Shown piece by piece: positions 12,897 to 23,890 of a stretch of 64,000 bases of DNA. This DNA is from Spisula solida (lineage: Eukaryota; Mollusca; Bivalvia; Venerida; Mactridae): NCBI GenBank assembly GCA_947247005.1, contig OX365947.1, positions 35,048,760 to 35,112,759 of the forward strand, written 5' to 3'. The notes beneath the pieces are model-generated. The model ran no database searches, was not told the origin of the DNA, and worked only from the letters and a program-made list of their open reading frames with translations. How positions within the stretch are numbered: the first letter of the stretch is position 1; every line of letters starts with the position of its first letter. Position numbers and translations under genes: made by a program.

Positions 12897-14125
12897 TTTG
12901 AAATAACAAACAAATAACAAATAAACTTTATTGCAAATCGGCAAACACATTTGCCTTTGGCAACGAAAAGCATAGACATATATACACAAAAATATACATA
13001 CTAACATATATACATGGTACATTATATACACACAGAGAGGAGTACATGTAAAATAAAGCACTTTATGTTCAAATAGATGTAGATTGATAGTATTCCAAAA
13101 TAGGTTACTTAGAATATTAAGTTATTCTTATGTCAAAGGAATGTTTCCAGAAGTAGCAAATGTTATATAGAGATTTTTTATTTTCCGTATTCATTAGATT
13201 GTTAAACATTGATAGGGAGGGCCATCTGATAAAAGGCATGTATTTTTGTCTTAGATTATATTTATCGCATGTCATTAGGAAGTGGTATTCTGTTTCTACG
13301 AGATTTTTATTGCAGTTTTGACATATTCGGTTAGCTCTGTCTGTGTTATTGTATCGCCCTGTTTCAATGGCTAGACAGTGAGCGGATACCCTAAATCTTG
13401 TAAGATGTTTTCTGAGAAAATCGTTACTGATTAAATCGAGATATTTCTCAAAAGTGAATGTTGTTTTAAAACTCAAGTATTGTTGCATTTTTGACATTTG
13501 GCCTAGCTTATTTCTCCATTCCTGTTGAAACTGGTCTCTTATTCTGGTTTTAAACATAGTCTGATAGTTGTAATTCATTGTGAAATTCTGTTTTAGATAT
13601 GAGAATCCAATTGTATCAATGTATGCATTTATTTTATAACACCACGAGTTTTTTGACAAATTTACATTATTTTGTTGATTAAGCCATATGTTATGTAATA
13701 AGGTTCCATGATTGTTTCGTATTTTGCACCATAGAGTTAGACTTCTTTCCTTGCATAATACTGAAATTGGATATTTTCCCAGTTCGCCTAGAACTGCCAT
13801 ATTAGGTTGTAGTATTGAATTTGAACCCTATCGAATATATCCGTATTATACAATCCTAGTATTTCAGAACAGTAAAGGAGAATGGGTTCAACCATGCGCT
13901 CAAATAGGTATAACTTTGTACTGACGTCGAATTTTAGTCTGGAATAAATAGAATATAGGCCGTTAATAGCTTTCAATGCTTGGTCAGATAAAGTTTTAAT
14001 TGCCTCTTTCATATAGCCATTATAGACAAATTTAACACCAAGATAGACAAATGAACACTGCAATTTTTTAGTACATGTTATACTAGTAATGCACATGACA
14101 AAATAACAATAAATAAATGACAATA
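12897..14125 (-). mobile_element. 5'-truncated LINE retrotransposon
   Basis: Carries the C-terminal part of a LINE open frame (see next entry), a 3' region of about 200 bases and a tail of (TATTTGT)-like repeats at about 12,897-12,926 on the minus strand. The upstream border near 14,125 runs into unrelated AT-rich DNA, as expected for 5' truncation during target-primed reverse transcription. The enzyme's catalytic core is absent. Confidence 0.75.
13117..14123 (-). pseudogene. LINE ORF2 C-terminal fragment (RT thumb plus zinc-knuckle region)
   Basis: Two overlapping minus-strand frames (14,123-13,788, then 13,800-13,117) read as one protein joined by a frameshift near 13,790. The first part has FVYLGVKF, KTLSDQALKAINGLYSI and MVEPILLYCSEILG, the connection after the reverse transcriptase palm in many LINEs. 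The second part has GELGKYPISVLCKERSLTLW and ends in CQNCNKNLVETEYHFLMTC, a Cys-Cys-His-Cys zinc-knuckle-like motif common in mollusc and vertebrate LINE proteins. The palm domain and endonuclease are missing and the frame is broken, so this is not a functional gene. Exact clade not assigned. Confidence 0.85.
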
Positions 14126-15309
14126 AGCAAACATATAAGATTCGTTATTAAGTAGATGTTAAACAAATTGCATGCAGTACAATAATAAGCGTTCATTGAA
14201 AGGCACTGGTTGAGGTTTTTTTAATTGTCCTGTTTCTAAATACTCATTTTTTATTGAGCCGTTGCGACATAGATGCTCCCTATTTTTAAATGTTGATCAT
14301 CTGGAGAATTTATTGTGAATAAAGTTACAAAATGTTTTTAAAAAGATAATACGCAATATTTAGAAAAAAGTTTAACTTACGGAGTTGAAAACCCACAAGA
14401 ACCAGCCCCAACGCGGCAAGAATGATTACCATATTAGTAATTGTCATGATTCTCTATTGAAATATCCACACCAAATTGCCAAACACGTTCACAAAAGCTG
14501 TATCAAATAATCGGTATCCTTAAGAAGTTTTAAGAAATTACCTGAACCGTAAAGTTATAAAGGAAGGCGCTGATTGAATATCCGTTAACAAAAAGCAAAT
14601 GGTTTGAGTTAAACATACCGTAGAGGTTTTGCTAATTTACACCGGTAAATGACGCGGCTTTAAAATCACTAGTTATGTTCATATCTATTTTTGCTAATAC
14701 ACTGCTAGCACCTAACCGTAGTAGTGCGTAAACTTTCGAAAAGTTGTAAACACTGACTGTCAATATGCACGACAATTTCTTTACGCTCGCGCGTTCTTAC
14801 AAATACTGCTAAAATTTAAATCTATATTCAAGTTTATAATTATGTGCGATAGAAAGATATTTATTTCAAACGTTTGACTGGTAGCCCAGGCCCTGTGTTC
14901 ATACTGTTAAACTGTTTCGGATCATATTCGGACCAAGTAAACTTGTAACGAGAAATGGTGAGCAGTGGCGTTACTATTATATTTCTTGTCACCAATTCTT
15001 GATTTTGAAATTTCTTTCGGTAGATATATTTTTTTTTTGATTCTTCTTCATCTGCATTCCGTTTTCTAAGGCCGTTTATATATTCAGTTTAGATGTGGTG
15101 ATGGTCTGCACCGTCCTCTGTAGGTATCAACACAGCTAGGCACTGAATGACGCGTCTGTAGCCCAAACTAGCTGCCTTGCTTCCTCCAGATTCGGACATA
15201 TTTGCAGTATGTTTGTAAACCACTAACGTCGAAATTTACTGTTTAAACGACACCACATGCACTATTTGTAGAATTAAGCTAATAGCGCCTGCTGTTTATA
15301 CACGACAAT
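14126..15309. other. No gene recognised
   Basis: AT-rich sequence without convincing exons or repeats. Open frames are short and of chance appearance. Confidence 0.5.
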
Positions 15310-15535
15310 TCGCTAGCTTAGAATTACAAGGTCGTAAGTATAAAATCGACCTTTTGAAACAGAAGAAAAAAACTAATGTTTACTTATGAAAAATCAGGCT
15401 TTTTAAACTACAGTTAAACTTCCACTTCCGATTTTAATGAAAATAGGTTTATAAAGAGCGCCTTGGGATGCAGATTTCAAATATGCATGCGTCTTATAAG
15501 GTAGTACTTACGACCTTCAAATTTTAAGCCAGCGA
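15310..15535. mobile_element. MITE-like element
   Basis: The left end tcgctagcttagaatt..aaggtcgtaagta is mirrored on the right by tacttacgaccttcaaatt..agcga. The inverted termini are about 31 bases with a few mismatches, around a 165-base interior with no coding frame. Target-site duplications are not clear. Confidence 0.7.
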
Positions 15536-15860
15536 CTTATATGGCTGAAATCCATGTATCAGTATGGTCATAATGTATGTTTAATAAACACTTAAAAATT
15601 TATACTAAGCTATAAAAAAACTTACGAAAAAGTATCGTCAAATTGTCTGAAATTATGCCTTATATCAAAGGAAGGTCTAAACTTAATATAAGTGATAAAT
15701 TTGTACATGATTAACTTTTTGAGATAAAAGGACATCGTAAGGCGTCTTTTAGCATTGTAACGCTTTAATTACATGTTTCAAAGTAGGTCAAATGCATCTG
15801 AAAGGCAACAACAACAGTGGTCAACTGAAACCAACAACTATCAAACAGAACATTGATAAA

Positions 15861-15954
15861 AAGTAGCACATTTGTCTCAAAGCTGCAATATTAAACGTTT
15901 GACTTGTAAGTAGCATATTTGTCTCAAAGCTGCAATATTAAACGTTTGACTTGT
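15861..15954. repeat. 47-bp tandem duplication
   Basis: Two head-to-tail copies of a 47-base unit, beginning aagtagcacatttgtctcaa and aagtagcatatttgtctcaa, differ at one visible position. The duplication is therefore recent. Confidence 0.9.
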
Positions 15955-16837
15955 AGCTGCTCGTACAAGCTCGAGTTTATCTCAAGTTCACTTCATTTAG
16001 AAGAAAAGTCTTGAAGTTCCTCGACTTAAATTGCATGCAGAAGATCATATGTACGGTTCCAGGAAACCTATGTGTTCCGCCATATTATAGTGCATGAGTG
16101 TTGTAACTTTTGCAGATGACAAAACATACCTTTATTCTTGAATTTAAAGGTTAAATTGAAACGTGTGCAAGGTGTAAAGAAGAGTTCATTGAATATTTTC
16201 TGTGAGTTTCATTGTAAATGGTTCAGTCAATAAAAAGTTATAGAGTAAATTACATTTCTTTTCAAACACCCCTCGAATATACTACATGACTTTGTGTATA
16301 TATAATGCAATTAGTAATCAAAGTACTGAAGTACTATTACTTGGGGAATAACGCAAATCTTGGCAGTCTATTAAAAATACCATAAATGGTATTGGATTTA
16401 TTATAATAAGTGTAAATATTGTGACAACTTTTCAGAAATATCGATGACAGCTGACTCATTCAAATTTCATCTAACGAACCCATTTAGGCAATCCGACCAT
16501 TAAAAACTCAATGAGCTAGTTTCGACTATAAAGGGGGCTGAAATACGTAGTTTTAGCTGAGAAAAAGTATTAAAAAGACTAAGAATAACAGTAAATGGTA
16601 ATTTCATGAATATGCATAAATAATGTTTAACGGTAGTAAACAAAAATAATATAAGTAATTGGATAGGAGATGAATAGTCGTAAACAATAATAATAACAAC
16701 TTAAAATGCACTTACTGTTGATTCAAAGTTATCTGTCACAACCGCGTAAACAAACATTCGACACAATCGATTATTTCAGGTGTGTCAGGACTAAATCCTT
16801 ACATCATTAGTACATTTAAATGATGAAAACTTTAACT

Positions 16838-16930
16838 GCCCTATAGCCGAGTGGTTAACAGCTATGGTTTTGTGAGTCTTATTTTGAAAATGTATACAAT
16901 TTACTGCGAGTTCAAATCCCAACAATGCCT
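16838..16930 (+). repeat. tRNA-derived SINE head or tRNA pseudogene
   Basis: An A-box-like word (tagccgagtggttaac, 16,844-16,859) and a B-box (gagttcaaatccc, 16,908-16,920) have tRNA-like spacing allowing a long variable arm, followed by a T run. The ends do not pair as an acceptor stem, so a working tRNA is unlikely. Internal RNA polymerase III promoters of this kind head most SINEs. Confidence 0.5.
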
Positions 16931-18175
16931 AGATTTTTTAAATTTTGCTTCAACTATGACTTGTATATTAATGCTTTTGCTCATATCGGTGAGTACATAG
17001 TACATTCAATGAATAAACTTGAAATGTTCACATTTGTATTCTAGCATACCAAGATTAAGTTCATCCTACGAAGCTGGAAATTTCTGCATTTTTTGCATGC
17101 AATGTACTGGTAAATATAAAAAAAACTTAGCGTATCTATATCAAGCCAGCTACTTTTTTCGCAAAGAAAGGTATGATAAAATTAATTTGTCGATATAAAA
17201 ACATCATAAAAAATATTATAAAAAGCATAACAAAGTAAAAGGGTATCAGACTGTATTCGAACCTTCACTTGGATTTTACCCATGAGTTATGATGTTACCA
17301 TGCATTTATCGCACTACGCTAAGAACGCTAATGAAATATTCTACGCTTATTTTAATACATAAAGCTATGGTCAAAAAGGGTATGAGTAAAATAACAGCGC
17401 TGATTGGTCAATACATAAATTTACCTATTAAGAAATGGAACATTCTGGCGGGTTTGACAGATATCTTTGAATCGACAGTAGTCAAAATGCCATAACTCTA
17501 GCTACAAACGAACCGAATAGGGTGCGAATAGCGCGAACGATTCATAAAGGGGACGAAACACTATGGTCTCGAATCTCGGCGCGAAATGTGTAAACAGCAC
17601 CGCTTGGAAAAGGGTTTTTCTTAAGATAGACGCAAAATATTAAGCCGAAGATATGAGGTAAATTTAATGGGTGAAACGTTGATCAATACTATTTATCAAT
17701 GCAAAATATTGTAAATAGTGAAAATAAATACATTATAGCAGGAGTTTGTTGCTAAACTGTAATATGAAGGTTATGAAACCAAACAGTGTAAATTTCGTCT
17801 GCTTAACCAGGTAGTGTAACAGCGACATTTTTATCAACCCTCAAAAACCATTAGTCATTTTACAGCGCGTAGGAATTTATTCGCGCAAAAACATTAACAT
17901 TCCAAATTTTTCGCAATACAAAGAAATAAAAAATATATCAATTGCTAGGGACAAATGTTCTTAAAAATGATTGAAAATTATGATTTTGGTTTAGATTAGC
18001 TGGAACTCGTTTTTTGCTAGGATGAACTGGTCGTGGAGAAATTACATTGGTAAAATTGTAGTAATTTCTGAAGTTGGTATGTAACAATACTTGGGGGATT
18101 CACGCTGTGTCATATACTCGTCAATTAAGTAAGGCATTGAGAATATAGATTGTATTTCAGGTATCAATTAAAAGA
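16931..18175. other. No gene recognised
   Basis: AT-rich. A 68-codon plus-strand frame at 17,289-17,495 has no domain signature or splice borders. No repeats seen. Confidence 0.5.
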
Positions 18176-18295
18176 TTATATTAAGTCAGACAGGGAAGGC
18201 AGCACTCAACCAGCCGGGCTAAGAAAACATTAAAAACACACAAAACACAATGTCAAACTGAACCAACCGAGTCGAATAACGGGACAATAAAAGCC
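18176..18295 (+). repeat. Dispersed 'GGACAGGGAAGGCAGCACTC' family, copy
   Basis: Starts tattaagtcagacagggaag and continues through ggcagcactcaaccagccgg and an A/C-rich tail with 'acacacaaaacacaatg'. It is closest in its first ~50 bases to the copy at 57,276. Confidence 0.75.
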
Positions 18296-18678
18296 AACAT
18301 TAGCAAAGATAGTTTTAAGATGACATTCAGTAATAAATGAACATTTGGGTTTTCAATGTCAAACCAATTATTGAAAAAAGTTAATGAACATGTCTTCTGT
18401 AGATTCGCATAGCTCAATTTTCATTTTATAAATTTCTATAGAACATATTTATTTACATACTGTACTTTGGTATATTTTGGAATTGGTTTAATTTTTCCCT
18501 GTTGTTAAAGTGTCGAAACATGTAACTGTCCAAAATTTAACCGTACGGTGCGGAATTACCGATTTTGACCACAGGCGCCATTTTCTTCTAATGTAACAAC
18601 AAAGCGGTACGCTTGGCATTGTTAATGTTACTGTAAAACTATATCATACTGTACTAAATACAATGTAGGCGGTTACAC

Positions 18679-18816
18679 GGTATGAATCCCGATACACCGC
18701 TTTTCAGTTCCGTGAGAGAATTGTTCTTTTTTCATATGGCTCTGACGGAACTGAGCCATATGAAAATAGAACAATTCTCTCACGGAACTGAGAAGCGGTG
18801 TATCGGGTTTCATACC
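18679..18816. repeat. Near-perfect inverted repeat (hairpin)
   Basis: The arm from ggtatgaatcccgatacacc to agaattgttct and its complement (ending cggtgtatcgggtttcatacc) form stems of over 60 bases around a short centre. The centre contains a second small inverted motif, atatggctctgacggaactg. The arms differ at only a few positions, so this is young or maintained. It looks like a short foldback MITE. Confidence 0.85.
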
Positions 18817-18819
18817 TTG

Positions 18820-20628
18820 GGTTATAGGAGGGAAATATACATCATTGTCCATGCTATGTATGAACAATAAAGATTTGAGTCCAATATTTGTTGTTGAATT
18901 AACACCTCAAGGCCAATATGATAGATCCACGCATGGTAATAATTGTAAACAATTCAACATGTAATACGATATAGCTGCTGGTCGTGTCTGTTGTACTGAG
19001 CCGGAGCTGAGTTAAAATAATAACCATTTTGATAGAGCGCCAAAGAAGCTGAACGTTTTCTTCGAATATATATTCCGAACAGCTGTGTTCGAAAGGAAAA
19101 GCTTATCGGTGCGATAAAGCTCAAACATCTATATATACCTTTTAGTTACAAGCACTTTTTGAGTGTGACCATACCCCCAGACTAGAAACATGCAACAGGT
19201 TGCAATATAATTATTTCTTTTATACAGTGTCGCTTTCAAACATTGTTTCAACGATCGATGAAAAGTGAATACATATTCAAGTCAATGTACACGGTGGCTA
19301 AGTATATACAATGTATAACATAAAAACCTTGGAAATTAATTACATACCTCTGCGAGGTGTCATATGCTCCATGCCTATTATGTTAGCACATGTGTTACAT
19401 GTTTTCTAAAGTAAACAGTAAGGCTCATTAATTAATCATGGTATCACACCATAGATATGTTACATTTTCATTTGGCAAATCATACTTTATCGTAGCAAAT
19501 ACACAAATGTAGCATTAATCACCCTTAACAATGGTTTGACATTAAGTAAAGCACATTCTGGTGTTACATTGCAGAAAAATATAATGAAATGAACAGGCGT
19601 ATTAAGAAAAAATATACAGTATTTTAGAATTCAAGCCTTTAGGAAAAACCATGTCAAGTTTATGAATCCAATATGTTTCTTTCAGAAGCAACTACCTATC
19701 ACCATGAACAGCATGAAGAAAACGATTTGGAAGTTGTTCATGATGATATGCAGAGGATCATAATCTTCATCAAAATGTTGATGTTATCATCGGATGTATT
19801 TGTAAGACAGACGTTGGCGTTTATATTTGGCTTCTCCATCTCGGCACGGAGGCAAAAAGACAAAGTACACACAAAAATCAAATCACACCCCACGAGATCC
19901 TATCGCTGGCAGATGGTAGGGACAGAGCCCCTATCGCGGACAGATGGTAGGGACAGAGCCCCATAATGGCTATAGTTGCAGGTGGTTCCAGATCCCAAAT
20001 AGACTCATGATTACTTCGAATAAATCTTAAATATGATAAATGTGTGCAATAATTGGTTTGAAACATTATAATTGACAATATTTTAACATACCATGGCAGG
20101 ATACAGCCTTTCATGTTCGTATGCATACCACCACCGGGTACAGCCATTCCTGGTCGCTCGTATGATGTCGAACGATTGTAAGAACACTGTCATTACAAAG
20201 AAGTGTCGTCCTGCTTAGTGTTAAGAAATAGACTAACCCTCATGCATTTTAATATTCATTTATACCATTAAAAAGGGTTAGTGTTAAAAATATAATTTCT
20301 TTTTTTTTCGTTCAGTTGTGTGTCGGCATTGCGCAGAGTGATAGTGGTTTTTTGTGATCGGCTGTTTCAGTTTAGTGTTGCATTTTTATGTACGAATTTT
20401 TCATTATCTTTTTACATTGTGAAAAAGTTAACAATAATCCCTTATACAAACTACGCGATCAGCATACACATGTAATTTGCATCTTAATTTGATAGTTGAG
20501 ACATTTGCAAAGACGTAGATAACAAAAGAACACTAGTACATATGAAGACCCTAGTCACATTTTGGGCATTATGTTACAATATTTATGTACAATACGTTTG
20601 TTAAGACTGATATTGATAGTAAAGTCCA
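18820..20628. other. No gene recognised; one 31-bp tandem pair
   Basis: Two head-to-tail 31-base units containing cagatggtagggacagagcc lie at 19,901-19,962. A 97-codon frame over them is repetitive and not convincing. The rest shows no exon, hairpin or known element. Confidence 0.5.
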
Positions 20629-20896
20629 TAGGCACATGGTTTCAAATAATCTGAGTGTACCCTATGTACTAGTATATCAAATTATCGAGTGTATCGTATG
20701 TATAGAGAAAGTTGTGCAGCGGCCATGTTTAACCGCAACGGATATGACGTTCTGAAAGCTGGTATCCAGCTGTCAAAACAAACACGGATACCAGTTCATG
20801 TGACATCATATCTGTTGGGGCTAAGATAAACATGGCCGCTGCATAACCTTCTGTATACATAGGGTACACTCAGACAAATTGAAACCATGTGCCTAT
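20629..20896. mobile_element. Palindromic MITE-like element
   Basis: ataggcacatggtttcaa at the left end and ttgaaaccatgtgcctat at the right end are exact complements. Inside them, ctgagtgtaccctatgta pairs with tacatagggtacactcag, and gcagcggccatgttta pairs with its complement ending gccgctgc. Pairing continues almost to the centre, so the whole ~268 bases can fold back. No coding capacity. Confidence 0.85.
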
Positions 20897-21224
20897 TGTA
20901 AAAAACATTACCGTGAAACTTGACAGTAACCACAGCGAACCTTGAAATTGTTGTTTAAAATTTGGTGTAGATGATGATACATTTTGGTAACGTGTATGTT
21001 GTTTCTACTCATATGATATTAAAATTGATTGTTGAGAGTAAGTTGTATATTATTCGTTGTCATGGTGATTGAATAAACAAAATGATAAGAGACTTGAGAT
21101 TTCTTTTGTAGAGTCGGTTTTTCAATTTATACAGACTGTACGTTATTAATTTGTACATATTGTTACTTGTGACTTATTCAATTTGCACCTGTCAGTTTTT
21201 CAACTGTACATGCTGGTCATTATC

Positions 21225-22475
21225 CCCCGCCGAAGGCGAAGGGATATAATAAAAGTATGCGTCCGTCCTTCCGTTCCATATTTTGTCCTGAGCATAACTC
21301 TTAAACTACGTATTTGAGGTGTTAACTTGAAACTTGGTATGTGAATGGCAACTAGGAGAAGTGCAGTGACCAAGAACCATAACTTTATATGGCCCAGTTT
21401 TGAAATTATCCCCCCTTGTTTAATTTTGAACTAATTAATGTCCAGAGCATAACTCTTAAACTATTTAAGATATTGATTTGAAACTTTATATATGAATATA
21501 TGGTAATTAGGAGAAGTGCGGTGACCAAGAACCATAACTCTATGTAGTATTGAAATTAGCATCCTTTGTTTAATGTTAAGGTAACTTTGACTTATTCCTT
21601 AGGGTCATGGGTTCAAACTCCACTTGGAGCATGTCTTTTTTATTTATTTAAAGTGTTTATGTAATGTTTTGAATTTAAAGCATGCATTTATACAGTTATA
21701 TGATGGAAAATATTATTGGAATTTATACATCGCTCAAGCATGAACTATGTTGGGTGGGGTCATACAAAATGTTATTATATATCTAGATAATTTCATGGTG
21801 AACCTGTTTTGTTTTTGGTCTAAATATGTGCAGAAATGTTTTGGGTATTTGATAGTGATATACGCCCATTGATTGGAGTTTTATTTAGGAATTTAGACAT
21901 TATATATTTTGTAGAATGAAACAACTCACTAAATTTTACAGCTATGTTGGTAATATATATTAACATAAATATCTTGAATTGTATCTTCTGCTTGTTATTG
22001 ATTTCGTTTATATTAAAATAATTATTGGGCATATGGGAAATCGTTTCATTTGAAAAATTAAATTAAATTTAAAGATTTTATAGACATTTTGGTCAGTATA
22101 ATCCTCACATTTTTTTCGACAAATAGCAATTATGGAGGTGATCAACCAAAACAATTTATTTTTCAAACCTTTGGTTATATTTTTTTTATATTTCACATTA
22201 ATCTTGCTAGTTTAGTATGTGTCGTAATAAAAACATTTGAAGATATCTGTATTACAATCCCGCTGACTTAACCAAACAAGTTATGATATTTCCCTTGATG
22301 TAATTTCCCTTCTATTGAACTCTGTATGGTTCCAATTCATTAATTAACTCCCTTTATTTATTTTCCCTAACATCTCTTTTCTCCTTTTCTCACTAGTCAT
22401 GTTTCTATTTAAAACCCGTTAGTGGCAAATATATAAGGCGGGGGATGGCCATGTGATCAAAACAAGGCTCTTGTT
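21225..22475 (+). mobile_element. Repeat element with 'CCCCCGCC' ends, copy A
   Basis: Begins tcccccgccgaaggcgaagg (21,225) and contains two ~150-base internal units with 'gaccaagaaccataactctat'. It ends near ggcgggggatggccatgtga (22,438) and acaaggctcttgtt. A shorter copy lies inverted at 49,235-50,290. Copy A holds a ~620-base stretch (about 21,640-22,260) absent from copy B. A B-box-like word, gggttcaaactcc, at 21,609-21,621 suggests a SINE inserted there. No transposase frame is seen. Confidence 0.6.
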
Positions 22476-22739
22476 CAATTTGTACTTGTCCTTTAGTAAA
22501 TTTGTACATGCCCGTTATTGGAGTTACATGGCGGTATTATCAATTTAGCTATAGCTATTAGAAGTTGAATGGTTATGTTACTTTAGAGTTATAAATGATA
22601 AGAGAGTTACGGTAATGTAGTTTTCTGAAGACATAAGCCTTTCTTTGGTTCTACGGGAATGTTTATCTTCAAGTCAGTTAATGATCAGTTGTTGCTTTGC
22701 AACATTAAATAAACAAGAAGCAGTCACAGACAGCCATAT

Positions 22740-23890
22740 CCCCCGCCAAAAGGCAAATAATTGTGCCAAACATTATTGAATACAAAAAATAATTTTAACA
22801 TAAATTATGTGAAAGTTTAGTTTCAATACCATGATAAATGTTTGAGATGCACTAAAGATTTTCTCTATATCAACATTTATTACATACACAATCAACAACT
22901 AGAAGTAGACATTGACACGAAAACCAGGTTAATGGTGACCTTGATTCAACAAGTACCACTTTCAAGATTCATAATGATATCTCATTCCTAATTTAAATTA
23001 TTGAGCTAAAACAATTTATTTATCTATTTTAGTGACTGACATTGACACCCATCCGCCCACTTTCAATTGCAAGTGGCATCTACAAATAAGCTATATGTAC
23101 TGCAAGTTTAACAACGATATCTCATTCCTAACAAAAGTCATTTTTAGTAACGGTGACCTTGACCCCACTTTCAATCCCAAGTGTCGTCTCTTCACACAGT
23201 CTACCTACAAAGCTAGCTAGTTTCAGCATGTTATTACAATCTTTACAAAAAAGAACATAAAAGCTTTTTCTATTTTAGTAACAGTGAACTTTACCCCACG
23301 GACGCTACTTCCCATTGCAAGCGCCGTCTACACATAAACTACATTGACAGCAAGTTTCATCGTGATATCTCATTTCGATCTTAAGTTATCGACCAGAAAC
23401 AAAATGTTTGCTCAATAGCTTACACATGTACACAATAAACAAAGGTCCATAATTTTGTCACAAATGGTCAAAATTACAAAAATATGCCAATATGTGCTAT
23501 GGCACCTCTTGAAGTTACCTCTGTGAAAGTGTCATAAAAATTCCTGAAGAAATATCGGAGGAGTTCACTGAGAAGAACTTTTCACTATATCCTACATATG
23601 TACAAACTAAACAAAGGGCCAAAATTCTCAAATGCTAGAGCACCTCATAACTGTACTTCTGTGAATGTTTTGACAACATTCCTTGATGAATGTAGGAGGA
23701 GTTGCAAAACGAATGGTTTATATGTAAAAATAACTCCACTAAAAATGGTCGAATATCAAAAACCTTACAATATGCCCTGGGGCACCTTATAGCAGTGTGA
23801 AAGTTTCATAAAAATCCCTTACGAAATGTAAGAGGAGTTGCACAGAGAAGAGTCAGACGGACGGTCGCCTACCATGGCCATATTTCATAC
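22740..23890 (+). repeat. Array of ~170-base degenerate repeats
   Basis: Repeated blocks combine 'gatatctcattcctaa', a T-rich link and 'gtaacggtgaccttgacccc' followed by 'cacttttcaattgcaagtg'. At least three occur from 22,900 to 23,400. A related series with 'aacaaagggccaaaatt' and 'cataaaaattcct' runs to 23,870 and ends in 'agacggacggtcgcc'. This resembles repeat arrays common in bivalve genomes. No coding capacity. Confidence 0.6.

Noticed and set aside
16838..16930. Functional tRNA gene
   Set aside because: A and B boxes are present, but the predicted acceptor stem does not pair and no clear anticodon arm forms.
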